A stretch of DNA of 13,076 bases. It comes from Monoraphidium neglectum (lineage: Eukaryota > Chlorophyta > Chlorophyceae > Sphaeropleales > Selenastraceae). The notes under the pieces are model-generated. The model did no database searches and was not told the origin of the DNA. It was given only the letters and a program-made list of their open reading frames with translations. How positions within the stretch are numbered: the first letter of the stretch is position 1; every line of letters begins with the position of its first letter. Shown here piece by piece: positions 1 through 9,354 of the stretch. The position numbers were made by a program, and so were the translations under genes. The stretch spans positions 9,163-22,238 of the forward strand of contig NW_014012867.1 in NCBI RefSeq assembly GCF_000611645.1. The letters run 5' to 3'.

Positions 1-283
1 GGGGGAGGGGCCGTGGGGGTGAGGGGCCGAGGTGGTGGTGCTCAGGCTTTTGGGGGGAAAGGAATGGTTCCAGCAGGGAAGCGTCTGGGCGTGGAATTCG
101 ACGGGGCGCAGGGATAAGATGGGGTTGGGTTTTAGATATTGAGTTGTGGAGGTGGCATTGGGGGTCTTCAGAAGGGGCTGGGGAGACAAGCGAAGGGAAG
201 CAAGTCGAGGGGATTAGATAAGGGGGGTGTTTCGGTGGTTCTGAGGAGATGAGGGTGGGGCGCCGTGCGCCGGCCGTGCGCAC
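1..283 (-). other. Intron-like 3' part of the transporter gene
   Basis: No segment here resembles the C-terminal domain of cation diffusion facilitators on the minus strand. The sequence is pyrimidine-rich in the sense direction and looks intronic. The remaining exons are presumably to the left of the window. Confidence 0.5.
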
Positions 284-925
284 CCAGCATGATCATAGCC
301 TTCTGTGCATCACAGGCACATGGGCCGCCCCATCTGAGGCTGCCTTGCTGTGTCCCGGCCCCTGACCACGCGTGGCAGTGCACCCGCGCGCACCTGCATT
401 CTTGCAATGTTGAACCAGCGCCAGCAGATCCAGACAGAGATGGCCATGGCCCTGGGAGGCGCACAGACACAAAGGAGGGAGGCGGCACGGGGGCACACAG
501 AGGATGATGGGCTGATGCAGTGGGGTGGCGCCACCTCAGTGGCGCAGCTCCGAGGCAGGGGGGGAAGCCAGCTACAACAGACATGCATCATACAAGCACG
601 CTGGCAGTTACCACCCTCGGTCCGCTCTTGGAATGGGAACAGTCGGGTGTCCCTTATACAACGGGGCCCCCCAGCGCCGCGCCGCGTACGCAGGATCAGG
701 GGCTTACACGACAGGGTCGATCCACCAGCCGCCGACCACGAGCGTAGTCGCCGCCGCGCCCGCGAGCGCCGCGAGGTTTGACATGATGTCATTCAGGTGG
801 TCCTCCGCCAGCGCCACCATGGAGTCCGACTTGGACTTGAGCGCGTTGCAGACCACGAGGCAGACCTGGTGGGCGGGAGGGGCGGCGTTGTTGGGGCGGT
901 GTGGTGAATTCTCTATGTGTGTGTT

Positions 926-975
<50 letters not shown>

Positions 976-3089
976 TGCGTGCGTGTGTGTGTGTGTGCGC
1001 ATGTGTGTGTGAGCGCAAGTGCAAAATCTTGAGTGCACAGCGTCGGAGGAATGGGGGATGGGAGGGACTTGAGTTGCGATGCCGTGAGGGGCATCAGCGG
1101 CAGTTGCATGCTTTCGCAGCCATTCTCCTGTGGAACGCCTCACATGCGGCTCACATGCGGCTCACATTCAGCATACACCATCACAAAAGCAGTCAACCCA
1201 CGAATAGCTACCCCATACCCAAGGCAGGCAGGGCCGCCCTCACTCACCAGCTTTGCGGCTGTCGCGCTGCCCAGCACCACGTACATCACCAGCCCCAGAT
1301 CAAGGACCGGGATCTCTCCTGCACCGATCGGCAGACGACGGGACAGTCGAAGGCGGGGGCGCAGGCCGCCCTGTGCACGGAGGCCCTGCCTCTCCCTGCC
1401 CCCTCGCGCCCCCTCCTAAATAACACTCCAAACACACACGGTGCGCCATCGCCCACGTGCAGACACCCTTGACTCACCGTGGGCCAGTCCGCGGTACGTC
1501 GCCGCCACCGACTCGGCCACCACCTGAGGTGGGGGTGCGCACGGGATGGGACCGGGAGACAGGCGCAAGCACGCGCGGCGACAGCCCCTTGAAAACGCGG
1601 CTCCAGGGGGAGCAGGACGGACCCAGCGGGACGCGGGCAGCGGTCTGCTTGCACCCCACAGGCGCTGCAACCCTCGAAAGGTGATGCGCGGGCCCGGGCG
1701 GCACCCGTGCGGCCGCCGCCGCGGCGCGCCCCGCCCCTGCGCGCCTGGAAGGATGCGACAGCCATGATGCAGGCGCAGGCCAGCACGCCCAGCGCCTCAA
1801 GGCGCGCCTGGCCCACAGGGAACAGAGGGTCCGCGCGGTTCATCTGCCACTCGGTGTAGCTGGCGGGGCCGCGGCGGCGGCGGCCGCGTGGGGCGGGGTC
1901 AGGCGGTGGTTTTGTGTGGCATGGGAAGCTCGGCAGCGCCACGCCGGCTGGGGTGGAGCTTTGGACGCGGTTTGACCATTGCCAGCGGCTGAGGTGGGTG
2001 TTGCTGGTGCACGCGTGGCTGCGCCAACAACAAACACGTTCAAACCATCACGCCCATGATTGAGGCAGATGCACGGCAGCCGCGCAGCAAGCACAAACCA
2101 CCAGGCTCTGCCTGGCCGCCCTCCAGCGCCCCTCTGCCGTCAGCTATTGCCCCTGCTCTCACATCCCACCCCTTTGATGCGTCCCTCACCACCCACCAGA
2201 CCCTCATCCCACCTCCACAATCATGTGTGCTAATCCCCCCTCCAGACTCACCTAATGACGACCTGGCTGACCAGGTCGACTGCTGAGTCAGCCGCGCTGG
2301 CCATGACGGCCTTGGAGCCGCTCAAGCGCCACGCGTAGATCTTGGAAATCAGAAGCGCCACGTTGACCACTACAGAAGAGGGCGCCCGCGCAAGTGCGCG
2401 TGTGTGTATGAGATACGTGATTGCACAAAAGTGCGAATGTTTGCTGCTGGAGCGCTTGCTATTGTACTGTAGCGTCGCGCTCGTTCGCAGTGCGCGAGCG
2501 CCACGCAAGCAGCCCTGGCCGCGTCCCCATGCCGGGGGCTCGGCTCCTGCAGGACTTGTTGGGGCAAACAAGTCCTGGTGTGGCGCGCGCCCAGCCTCAT
2601 GCTGTCGCGCCCCAGGCGCGCCTCACCCCAGGAGAGGCCCTGTGCAAAGTCTATCTGCCGCCGCAGCCGCTTCTGGGCCGCAGCTGCGGCGGCTGACTGC
2701 GACGGCGGCAGCAGGGGGGCTTCCAAGTCTGAGGCACGACTCGGTTCCGCAGCCGGCGTCGAGACCGCCACTGCGGCTGTAGCTGCAGCGCCGCGGGCGG
2801 CTGCGGCAGTGCCCGCATCGCCGCCGACCGGGGCGAACCCAGTGGTGACTCGCCGCGGCGGCATGCCCGGCGGGCCGGCGCCATCGGCAGCATCCAGCGG
2901 TGCCTGAGGGGCGGCTCTTGCAGAACGGAAGGACTGCACGGTGATAACGTGGGGGCCGCTGATGTAGGAGAGCCGCTGCGCGGCCTCGTCCGCGCTTGTG
3001 CGCCGCTGCGCCCCACCGCCCTCGCTTGGAATGGGGATCGGGGCTGTCCCAGGTCCTCCTTCTCCTGATTCCGTCATGGCCGATTTCAT
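284..3089 (-). CDS. Cation diffusion facilitator / metal tolerance protein, Mn-type (3' end outside window)
   Basis: Probable proton-coupled exporter of Mn2+ or a similar divalent metal into a vacuole or other compartment. Proposed exons, descending on the minus strand: 3089–2627, 2369–2252, 1859–1745, 1523–1478, 1315–1248, 865–708, 451–394, and tentatively 302–284. Phases agree at every junction. Residues 1–154 are low-complexity, rich in Ala/Pro/Ser, with DLEAPLLP near 121–128. Membrane segments follow: TM1 about 152–168, TM2 172–193 with ADSAVDLVS, TM3 209–236, TM4 249–275, TM5 286–312 with EDHLND, TM6 318–335 after WWIDPV. The DxxxD pairs in TM2 (D182, D186) and TM5 (D292, D296) are the metal-site pattern known for Mn-type members; Zn-type members usually have His. 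The cytosolic C-terminal domain should lie beyond base 1. Oddities: intron 3 appears to start with GC, and the intron 4 acceptor is ambiguous (ggag before AG-ATC). Start: ATG at 3089, with a second ATG at 3077. Family call is firm, metal specificity inferred. Confidence 0.88.
915..1014. repeat. GT/GCGT microsatellite in CDF intron 5
   Basis: A run of GT dinucleotides, with a GCGT tetranucleotide block at about 957–984, lies within the intron between exon 5 (ends 1248) and exon 6 (begins 865) of the minus-strand transporter gene. In the transcript it reads as an AC repeat ending about 48 bases before the acceptor, in the usual branch-point zone. The strict purine–pyrimidine alternation is of the kind that can adopt left-handed DNA. 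Confidence 0.95.
1141..1162. repeat. Two 11-bp tandem copies
   Basis: The unit cacatgcggct occurs twice in a row and is followed by a decayed third copy (cacattcagc). It lies in intron 5 of the transporter gene. Probably replication slippage; no function evident. Confidence 0.85.
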
Positions 3090-4405
3090 GCTACGGTATC
3101 GTCAGCAAAATTGGAGTTGTTTCAGTGCTGCCGCACGCCGTTGGCAAGCGTCTGAATCTCCCGAAGATCGTCGAAGGCGATCTAAGCGCTGATGCAAACA
3201 GCAGTATACAGTATGCAATGATGGTCACGCGGGATTTTGCTTACTCGGCAAGCACTGCTGCGTTGCTAATACCTTGCCTGTGTTTGACAGTGTCACTATC
3301 GGCGTCACAGCAATCTCACCACCCCTTTGGCCCCTTTGGGCAGCAAGGACCTGGCTCTTGTGTGCAAGACAATTGCATCCGCACAGCAACGTGCCACAGG
3401 ACAATCATTTACACCAAACATGATCGCTAAAGCAGCAAATGGTGCGCACCAGCAATGCGTCGACAGGACGTCAGCAGGGATGCCTGCTGCGTCCACCCCC
3501 CCATTATAGGAGCGCCCAAAGCAGCACGCAGGCAGGAACTCCGGACAAATTGCTGTCGTCCCCTTCGCCTGCCCCACGCTTGTTGGTTGTAAGCAAGCAG
3601 ATGTGCCGGCTTGTTTGATGCCCACCAGCCAAAGCCTGCACCAGCGGGCCTGCAGAGAGCCGGCGCAATCCTGGACATGGCCAGCCGGCAGGTGCGGCAC
3701 ATGCTACTGCGCGGGGAGTGTGCTTGGTGCAGCTGCCGACTGACACCGAATGGCAAGAAGGAAAACCAACCTCCGACCTCCACATTTTAGACCAGAGGTC
3801 ACGTAATAACGAGGGGCTAGCTGCCAACGAAGGCCCTTCGGGGGTGTCCCGGAAGACGTGCGGCAGAGCGCGTGTGCAGACGAGTAATTGACAGTGTGTT
3901 GAGGCGCCGGGGCAATGTGGGTGTCGTGATTCAGCGCACACGGTGTTCACTCCCGAGCAGGGGGCAGCGGAGAGGGTGAGCGCACAGCAAGCGGGACAGG
4001 GATCGAAGGTTGCAGGATGCAGCGGAGGATGGGCGGTTGGCTTTGCCTGAAAGCAACACTGGGCGCAGCAGGAAAACCGGTGGTGGGCACGCCACAGCAG
4101 CTGAGCAGCATGGCATGCGTCGCAAGGCGGGGCCCACGAGTCGACCCCACCTGCAACACACCGGCTGGTCAAAAAAGCACTCTGAGGGCAGAAATGTGCA
4201 GTGTGCAGATGTGCAGGGTGTATGGATGGATGGAAGTCAAGCGCTGAACCCTAGTATCGGCGTTGTTCTTGTTTCCCATGCGCAATGGTGGCTGTCCACG
4301 AAACAGCATGATTCAGGTGCACCGCAACCCAGGCCCTCCAACTGGAAGGCAGCGCAGCGCCGCGCCGCGCTGCCGCGCCGCGCCGCGCCGGCCCCGCCGC
4401 ACTGC
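3090..4405. other. Intergenic spacer: transporter 5' flank and 3' region of the unknown gene
   Basis: Both flanking genes read on the minus strand, so this stretch should hold the 3' untranslated region of the 4406–6998 gene and the promoter and 5' leader of the transporter. GC is visibly lower than in the neighbouring exons over about 3100–4250. Open frames exist on both strands, but none shows family resemblance or the G/C third-position bias of the real exons. A minus-strand TGTAA, the usual chlorophyte poly(A) signal, occurs at 3413–3409; it is nearly 1 kb past the stop of the upstream gene, so assignment is doubtful. Confidence 0.55.
4356..4396. repeat. CGCCG-type low-complexity tract
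   Basis: Short repeats of gccgc/cgccg just downstream of the stop codon of the minus-strand unknown gene, hence at the start of its 3' untranslated region. In the transcript this is a GGC/GCG-rich block that could fold tightly. No defined element was recognised. Confidence 0.7.
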
Positions 4406-5612
4406 CTACTCCAACTTGTGGGCGCAGCCAGGCGCGCCGCGCCGCGGCGCCACGCGCACGCCTGGGGTGCCCGCGAGCGCGGCCGGCGCTGGGACCGACG
4501 CGGGCGCGGCCATGCCGCGCAGCACGCCTTGGTATTGCTCCAGGAACACGTGGCGCGAGCGCACCTCCAGGAGGACCGTCACCAGCACCGCCGCCAGCCG
4601 CATGCACAAGCTGCATGCAAACGCCTCGCAGGCCGGCATCCCGTTGCTCAGCAGCCCAAAGTCGCCGAAGAGGTGCGCGGCCTCGGCCACCAGCGCGTGC
4701 CTCAGCCGCAGCTGCTGGCTCGCGGGCAGGATGACGGCGTGCGAGACGAACACGACCATCGGCTTCGTCGAGGCAACCAGCCACGCCGTCGGGAGCACCG
4801 CGCGCAGGAGCAGGCTCGCCGCGCCCGTCCACACCGTCCCCCCGATCCGGCCCGCGACAAGCAGCTGCTCGCGGCGCCGCAGGAACAGCGGGCGGTTGAG
4901 GAGCATGACGGCGTAGGGTACGATGAAGACGGCCAAGTACATCACCAGAACGGCCGCCTCGGCCGGCGCGGTGGCGCTGCGCAGCGCGGTGGCTAGCCAG
5001 GTGAGGGTGCTGTAGAGCAGGGCTGTCATGTCCAGCATGCTGGAGTGGTGGCTCTTAAAAACAACGTAGAGCGCCTCCGCGTGCGGCGCTGCAAAGCCGG
5101 ACAGCGTCGCGCGCAGCAGCGCGCACGTGTCGCGCCGCAGCGGCGCCGTCGCCGGCGCGGCGGCCGTGGCAGACGCGCGGCGAGCGAGAGCCTCGCCGGC
5201 CGCCACAGGGGGCTGCGGCCGCGGCGGCGGCGGCACAACGGGTGCGAAGCGGCCGGCATGCTCGTGCGGGTCGGCGAGCTTGCCGCTCGCTTTGCTCGCT
5301 TGGGACGCCGTGGCGGAGCCCGAAGAAGCTGCGGAAGCAGCTGCCATGCCCGCAGCGGGGCGCCGCCGCCAGGGCTGCTGCGCCACCAGCTTTCGTGCCG
5401 CCGCCGGCTGCCGCTGCTCCCTGCTTGCGCCCGGCGCGCCCAGAACAGGCCGCGCAGAAGAGAGGCCTCCGGCCGCAGGCGTGCCCTGCCCAGGGCGGCC
5501 GCGCACCCTTGTGAGCGTGAGCTCCCCTGTGAACAGCATGTCCAGGCGCTCAAGCTCCGCCTCTAGCAGCCGGCGCTGCTCCAGCTCAGGCTGGTGCTGC
5601 GGCTGCTGGTGC

Positions 5613-5660
<48 letters not shown>

Positions 5661-6998
5661 AAGCACGCGGCCAATGACAGGGGCTCGCTTGCCGACCAGG
5701 ACTCACGCGCCCAGTCGCCCTGGGCAGAAGCCCCGTGCGCGTCTGCCGTCCGCAGCGGCTGTTGTTGTTGCTGTTGCCGCCACTGCTGCCCTGGCTCCTG
5801 CTTCGGCGGCAGCGGCCGCCGATCCCCTGATGAGCACGCCGCGGCCGCGGCCACCTGGCGCGCGTGCTGGCGCTGGCACAGCTTGCGCAGCAGGGCATCG
5901 CCGTCATCATCCGACTCGTCGCTGCTGCTGCCCCTCAGACTGCCGCCGCCGCCGCTGCCTCTCCCGCCCTGCCGCGCGGCGCGCCCGAGCGCGGCCAGCA
6001 CCCCAGCCGGGCAGCCGCGCGGCTCGCCCGCGCCCGCGCCAAGCGCGGCGTGCGCGAGGGTGGGCTGGAGGTTCATGAGCAGCACGGCGCACGAGAACAG
6101 CTCATGGTCCAGGCAGTAATCCAGCACTCGCTGGTAAGTCTCCAGGAGCTGCGGCTCAGGCAGCGAGGGCCCCGGCGTGCCGCGGCCCACCGCGGCGGCG
6201 GACAGCAGCGGGCCGCCGCCGCCGCCCCCTTCGCGAGGGCGGGCGGGGCTGCTGCCGCACGCGAGCGCCCGCCAGGCTGTGACGAAAGGTAGGAAGAAGT
6301 GCTCGTAGGCATAGCAGGCTGCGGGATCGACTGCGGGGACAGGTGCGTATGCTGTGCCAACAGCCCTGCCAGCATCGCAGCTGGCCGCGATCGCGCTCAC
6401 GCTGGGGACGTCGCTCCAAACCGCAGACTGAGCGGGGTTTGCGGCGCCGGCTGCCTGGAAGAAGCGTGCCACCTCCCTCGTCATCCTGGCAAACAAGTCG
6501 GCAACCTCTGACGCTGCATCCGTAGGGAACGCCAGCAGCTGCGCCGTGTGCAGTGCATTGGCGTGCCCGAGCCCCGCAGGATACACATGGAGGCTCACGA
6601 CGCCGGGCTGAACGCAAGCGAGCGGCAGGTCGAACCTGGCAGTTGTGGCGTGATGGGCACATCTAAACAAAGAAATCTCCTCGATAGGCGATACACTGGA
6701 TCAAACGCACGCGCCAGCCGTCTTGACGGGTACAATCGCCTTCCCAGAACGCCCACCTGAGCGCCCCGGCGGGGTCCGTGGCAATGTTGGCATCCAAGAG
6801 ACACACCCCGCCTTGTTGAAAGGCGACCACCCGAGCGACGTCCTCAGCCAGGGGCAGGAGAGCGGGCCCACAGAGTGCCACGCCCGCCACACTCGCCACA
6901 TGACCGGCAGGAGCCCCAGCCATGACGATAGTCACGACTGGTGGCAGAACGCAGCATAGCTGAGAGGGCTCTCGCCAAGGAGGTCTGCTGGACGCCAT
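4406..6998 (-). CDS. Unknown polytopic membrane protein with polyglutamine tract
   Basis: Not recognised as a named family. Two exons are proposed: 6998–6757 and 6662–4406, joined by a 94-base intron with a good donor (ctcag before gtgggc) and a strong acceptor (tttctttgtttag); the joint gives an in-frame Arg at residue 81. With ATG 6998 the product is 832 residues; ATGs at 7067 and 6923 are alternatives, the last with a good context (gtcATGG). Residues about 25–150 alternate short hydrophobic stretches in a way that suggests a beta-rich domain (inference). A Gly/Pro/Ala/Ser-rich middle follows, with 15 glutamines at 416–430 and a short charged, helix-like stretch after it (PELEQRRLLEAELERLD). 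From about 620 onward there are four or five hydrophobic segments, for example YLAVFIVPYAVMLL, so the C-terminal third is probably membrane-embedded. A short basic tail ends at TAG 4408–4406. Strong G/C third positions in exon 2 support real coding. Further 5' exons are possible. Confidence 0.72.
5615..5659 (-). repeat. (CAG)15 coding for 15 glutamines
   Basis: Fifteen uninterrupted CAG codons on the minus strand, inside exon 2 of the unknown membrane-protein gene. CGG and CAC follow, then further CAG codons (HQQPQHQ). A shorter glutamine-rich patch lies upstream at about 5750–5790. Pure codon repetition suggests recent slippage and likely length variation between strains. Confidence 0.95.
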
Positions 6999-7971
6999 GG
7001 GTTGCCGGTGCGCTGCAGCCCCGTCTTGCCTCACTGTGCCAACATTCAATTGAGCACAACCAGTCACGGCAAGATAGTTGTAAGGGGGTTCCAGATCACA
7101 GGGGCCAGGACACTATCTGTATCTACAAGGTGCAGGAAAGCTTGCAGGAGCTCGTTTATCGTACAGCTTAAATGTTTAAGGTCACTGTGGGCGTTGTCAG
7201 CTTGGTGAAGTACATGTGCCGTGTCATTCACGCCGTCAACCGCTGTGGTTGGGCATGGAACAGGAGATGCCCGATGAAGTACTAGAACGCCCTGCACCAT
7301 GATACGTACCGGCACACGCTGCTCTGTGTACAGCTTTCCTGCCGCATGCCTTTTTGATATATCTGGCTTGTCTAGCGCTTGTGTCAGCCCGTCCGCCTGG
7401 TTGCTTCTGTGCGCGCCCTGGCTCCAGCAGTAGCAGTACCAGCTCACCCCACATGTGTCCGCAGGATTGAGGAATTCTGCACGTGCAGAGCTGTTATGAG
7501 CAGCAATTACTAGGCCGGCGCCCAAGAATGTTCACAGAACACAACACACAACACACGATGAATGCGCTTGTAAGCGGTGTGGCGGGTGCGCTGATGATAT
7601 GCCGCCGCACAGAAGTGATGCATGCTTAAAAAACACAAGATTGGAAATGCACACATCTTCAGCCACCCATAAACCAAGCGGCAGGAACGCCTCGACGAGC
7701 GCCAAATGCACGGTGGGAGCGTCAAGGGCTGCCGGGCTGCCTATACATGCCACAGCAGTGCGGCATCCAGGTGCCCGTGCTGCGGCGAGTCGGCAGTCCT
7801 GGCAGCCTGGAGCGCGCAAGCGCAATCCTGCACGAGCTCAAACAGCCTCCCAGCGCAAACCCGCCCCGCCTCCGCCTAAGTCCCGCACAAGCCCAGTCCC
7901 GCACAAGCCCAGCGCACGCGCCGCGCACTCTAGCGCCGCCCGGCCGCCGCCGTGCCCCCGCGCGCGCGCGC
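6999..7971. other. Spacer between the unknown gene and triosephosphate isomerase
   Basis: Should contain the 5' flank of the minus-strand unknown gene and the 3' untranslated region of the isomerase, which is also minus-strand. GC drops over about 7050–7700. Two minus-strand open stretches, about 7064–7525 and 7532–7825, have protein-like composition but many A/T third positions and no recognised family. They may be upstream exons of the unknown gene or chance. No RNA gene was seen. Confidence 0.45.
7880..7911. repeat. Two perfect 16-bp tandem copies
   Basis: The unit gtcccgcacaagccca occurs twice head to tail. It lies about 60–90 bases past the isomerase stop codon, so probably in its 3' untranslated region. 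No function is evident. Confidence 0.85.
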
Positions 7972-8862
7972 TCAGTTGGCGGCGGCCGCGGCAGCGCCAC
8001 GCGCGTTGCAGATGTTGATGAACGACGGCGCCTTGAGCGACGCGCCGCCCACAAGGAACCCATCGATGTCCTCCTGGGTGGCCAGCTCCCCGCAGTTGGC
8101 GTCCGTCACGCTGCCGCCGTAGATGATGCGGATGCTCTCCGCGCGCGACTTGCCCAGGCGGTCAGTCAGCACCTTGCGCACGTACGCGTGCACCTCCTGC
8201 GCCTGCGCCGGCGACGCGACGACGCCGGTGCCGATCGCCCACACGGGCTCGTACGCGAGCACGACCCTGCCCCAGTCCTGCACGTTCTCGAAGAGCGCCT
8301 GCAGCTGGATGTCGATCGTGTCGTAGAGGTGGCCGCTGTTGCGCTGCTCCAGGGTCTCCCCGATGCAGGCAATCACCGACAGGCCGACCTCCAGGGCGTG
8401 GCCCGTCTTGAGGCCGACGGTGCGGTTGGACTCCCCCAGCAGCAGGCGGCGCTCCGAGTGGCCCGTGATGACCCAGGGGACCATCGCGTCCTTGATCATC
8501 TCCGCGCTGATCTCGCCCGTGAACGCGCCGTCGGGCTTGGTCCAGCAGTTCTGGGCCGCGACCTCGTAGGCGCTTTTGATGTTGGCGCGGACCCAGTCGA
8601 TGTAGATGAAGGGCGGCGCGACGACGATGTCGATGTCCGAGGGCACCTCGCCGGCGTTGAGGTCGGCCACGAGCTTCTCCACGCTGGCGTGGGTGCCGTT
8701 GCACTTCCAGTTGCCGCCCACGAAGAACTTGGCGCTGCTGGCCTGCGGGGGTGGCGGAGGGAGGGGGCAGGCTGAGCACAGTGTGGGGTTGGGGAGGGTT
8801 TGAGGCATGCGGGGGCTGGAAAGGCTGCTGCTTGTGTTGACGGGAGGAGCAGCCAGGCCCAT
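7972..8862 (-). CDS. Triosephosphate isomerase, probably plastid-targeted (5' end uncertain)
   Basis: Interconverts dihydroxyacetone phosphate and glyceraldehyde 3-phosphate in glycolysis and the Calvin cycle. In green algae the enzyme is normally in the chloroplast. The catalytic domain is complete in one exon from 8742 (ASSAKFFVGGNWKCNG) to TGA 7974–7972. Numbering from ATG 8862: Asn51 and Lys53 in NWKCN, His135 in TGHSERR, Glu205 in AYEPVWAIGTG with the flexible loop right after it, then the phosphate-binding IYGGSV and GFLVGGASL. All catalytic residues are present. Cys54 in NWKCN is conserved in plant enzymes and a possible redox site (inference). The domain has the usual length of about 250 residues and ends in a short alanine run. 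The 5' end is unresolved: reading straight through from 8862 gives 296 residues with a Ser/Pro-rich leader, but the bases just before 8742 (pyrimidine-rich, ending in gcag) look like a splice acceptor, and a better leader exon may start at 9354. Confidence 0.95.
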   Translation of the reverse strand: MGLAAPPVNTSSSLSSPRMPQTLPNPTLCSACPLPPPPPQASSAKFFVGGNWKCNGTHASVEKLVADLNAGEVPSDIDIVVAPPFIYIDWVRANIKSAYEVAAQNCWTKPDGAFTGEISAEMIKDAMVPWVITGHSERRLLLGESNRTVGLKTGHALEVGLSVIACIGETLEQRNSGHLYDTIDIQLQALFENVQDWGRVVLAYEPVWAIGTGVVASPAQAQEVHAYVRKVLTDRLGKSRAESIRIIYGGSVTDANCGELATQEDIDGFLVGGASLKAPSFINICNARGAAAAAAN

Positions 8863-9219
8863 GGGAGCCCAAAGTTGAGAAGGTTGAACCGCGCGGGGGA
8901 AACGGATGTGGGGGTGCCTCGAGGCTTGGCGGTTGCCGCAGGGTTTCAACAGGCGGCGACTGCGCTGATGTCACAGAACCCCGGCGGAAAGCGCACAGCA
9001 GAGCGAGGCCTGTCTCGCGCAATCATTGGTTGTCATGCTTCGTGAATGCTTGCGGCCTCCATGTTGATCGAAGCGCTGCTGATTGAGGCCAGCAGCGGCA
9101 GCGCAACCCCAGCAAAGCGGCGACGGTGCAACAAGGCCCCAGATGAGCCCCTTCACCACCCTTGGCCAGAATGCAACGTCGGCATCAGAGCACATCACGA
9201 AGCGCGCCACAATGCGACA

Positions 9220-9354
9220 CTAGGGGCCGCCACTCGCCTTCGCAGCAACATTCCGGGCCAGATCAAGGTTGGCCGACCGCGGCACCACGGGCGTACGGGC
9301 TGCCACTAGTCTGTTGGTGACCACACCGCGGGCCAGCTTGTGCATGAGGGCCAT
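9220..9354 (-). CDS. Candidate leader exon of triosephosphate isomerase (transit peptide)
   Basis: A 44-codon open frame starts at an ATG in strong context (gtcgcgATGGCC) and begins MALMHKLARGVV, continuing with several Arg and no acidic residue until position 31. That composition suits an organelle-targeting peptide. The first dozen codons mostly end in G or C, as in the isomerase exon. The frame must be left by splicing before TAG 9222–9220. Phase-0 GT donors that could join to the acceptor at 8743 exist, for example after the codons for ARTPV, but none is strong, so the exon end is not fixed. It could be chance. Confidence 0.35.
   Translation of the reverse strand: MALMHKLARGVVTNRLVAARTPVVPRSANLDLARNVAAKASGGP

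Noticed and set aside
525..1472. 315-codon plus-strand frame
   Set aside because: It crosses the GT microsatellite and several identified minus-strand transporter exons. Its sequence is low-complexity without any family resemblance.
2571..2626. Extension of transporter exon 1 to a gtttgc donor near 2569
   Set aside because: This would also keep phase, but the donor is weak and adds residues that break the first membrane segment. The donor at 2626 (tggg before gtgagg) is stronger and gives LSWVVNVALLISKIYAW.
2996..3430. 144-codon plus-strand frame with a reasonable-looking middle part
   Set aside because: It starts inside transporter exon 1 on the opposite strand, has no G/C third-position bias downstream, and resembles no family.
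3504..4172. 222-codon minus-strand frame in the spacer
   Set aside because: Composition is rich in Cys, His, Pro and Ala without pattern, codon use is unlike the real exons, and no family is recognisable.
5127..6119. 330-codon plus-strand frame with a long cysteine run
   Set aside because: The cysteine run is the CAG repeat of the minus-strand gene read in the other direction, and the rest is low-complexity shadow of its GC-rich exon.
7747..8775. 342-codon open frame on the plus strand across the isomerase
   Set aside because: It is the antisense shadow of the triosephosphate isomerase exon, created by its strong G/C third positions. The minus strand has the full set of isomerase motifs.
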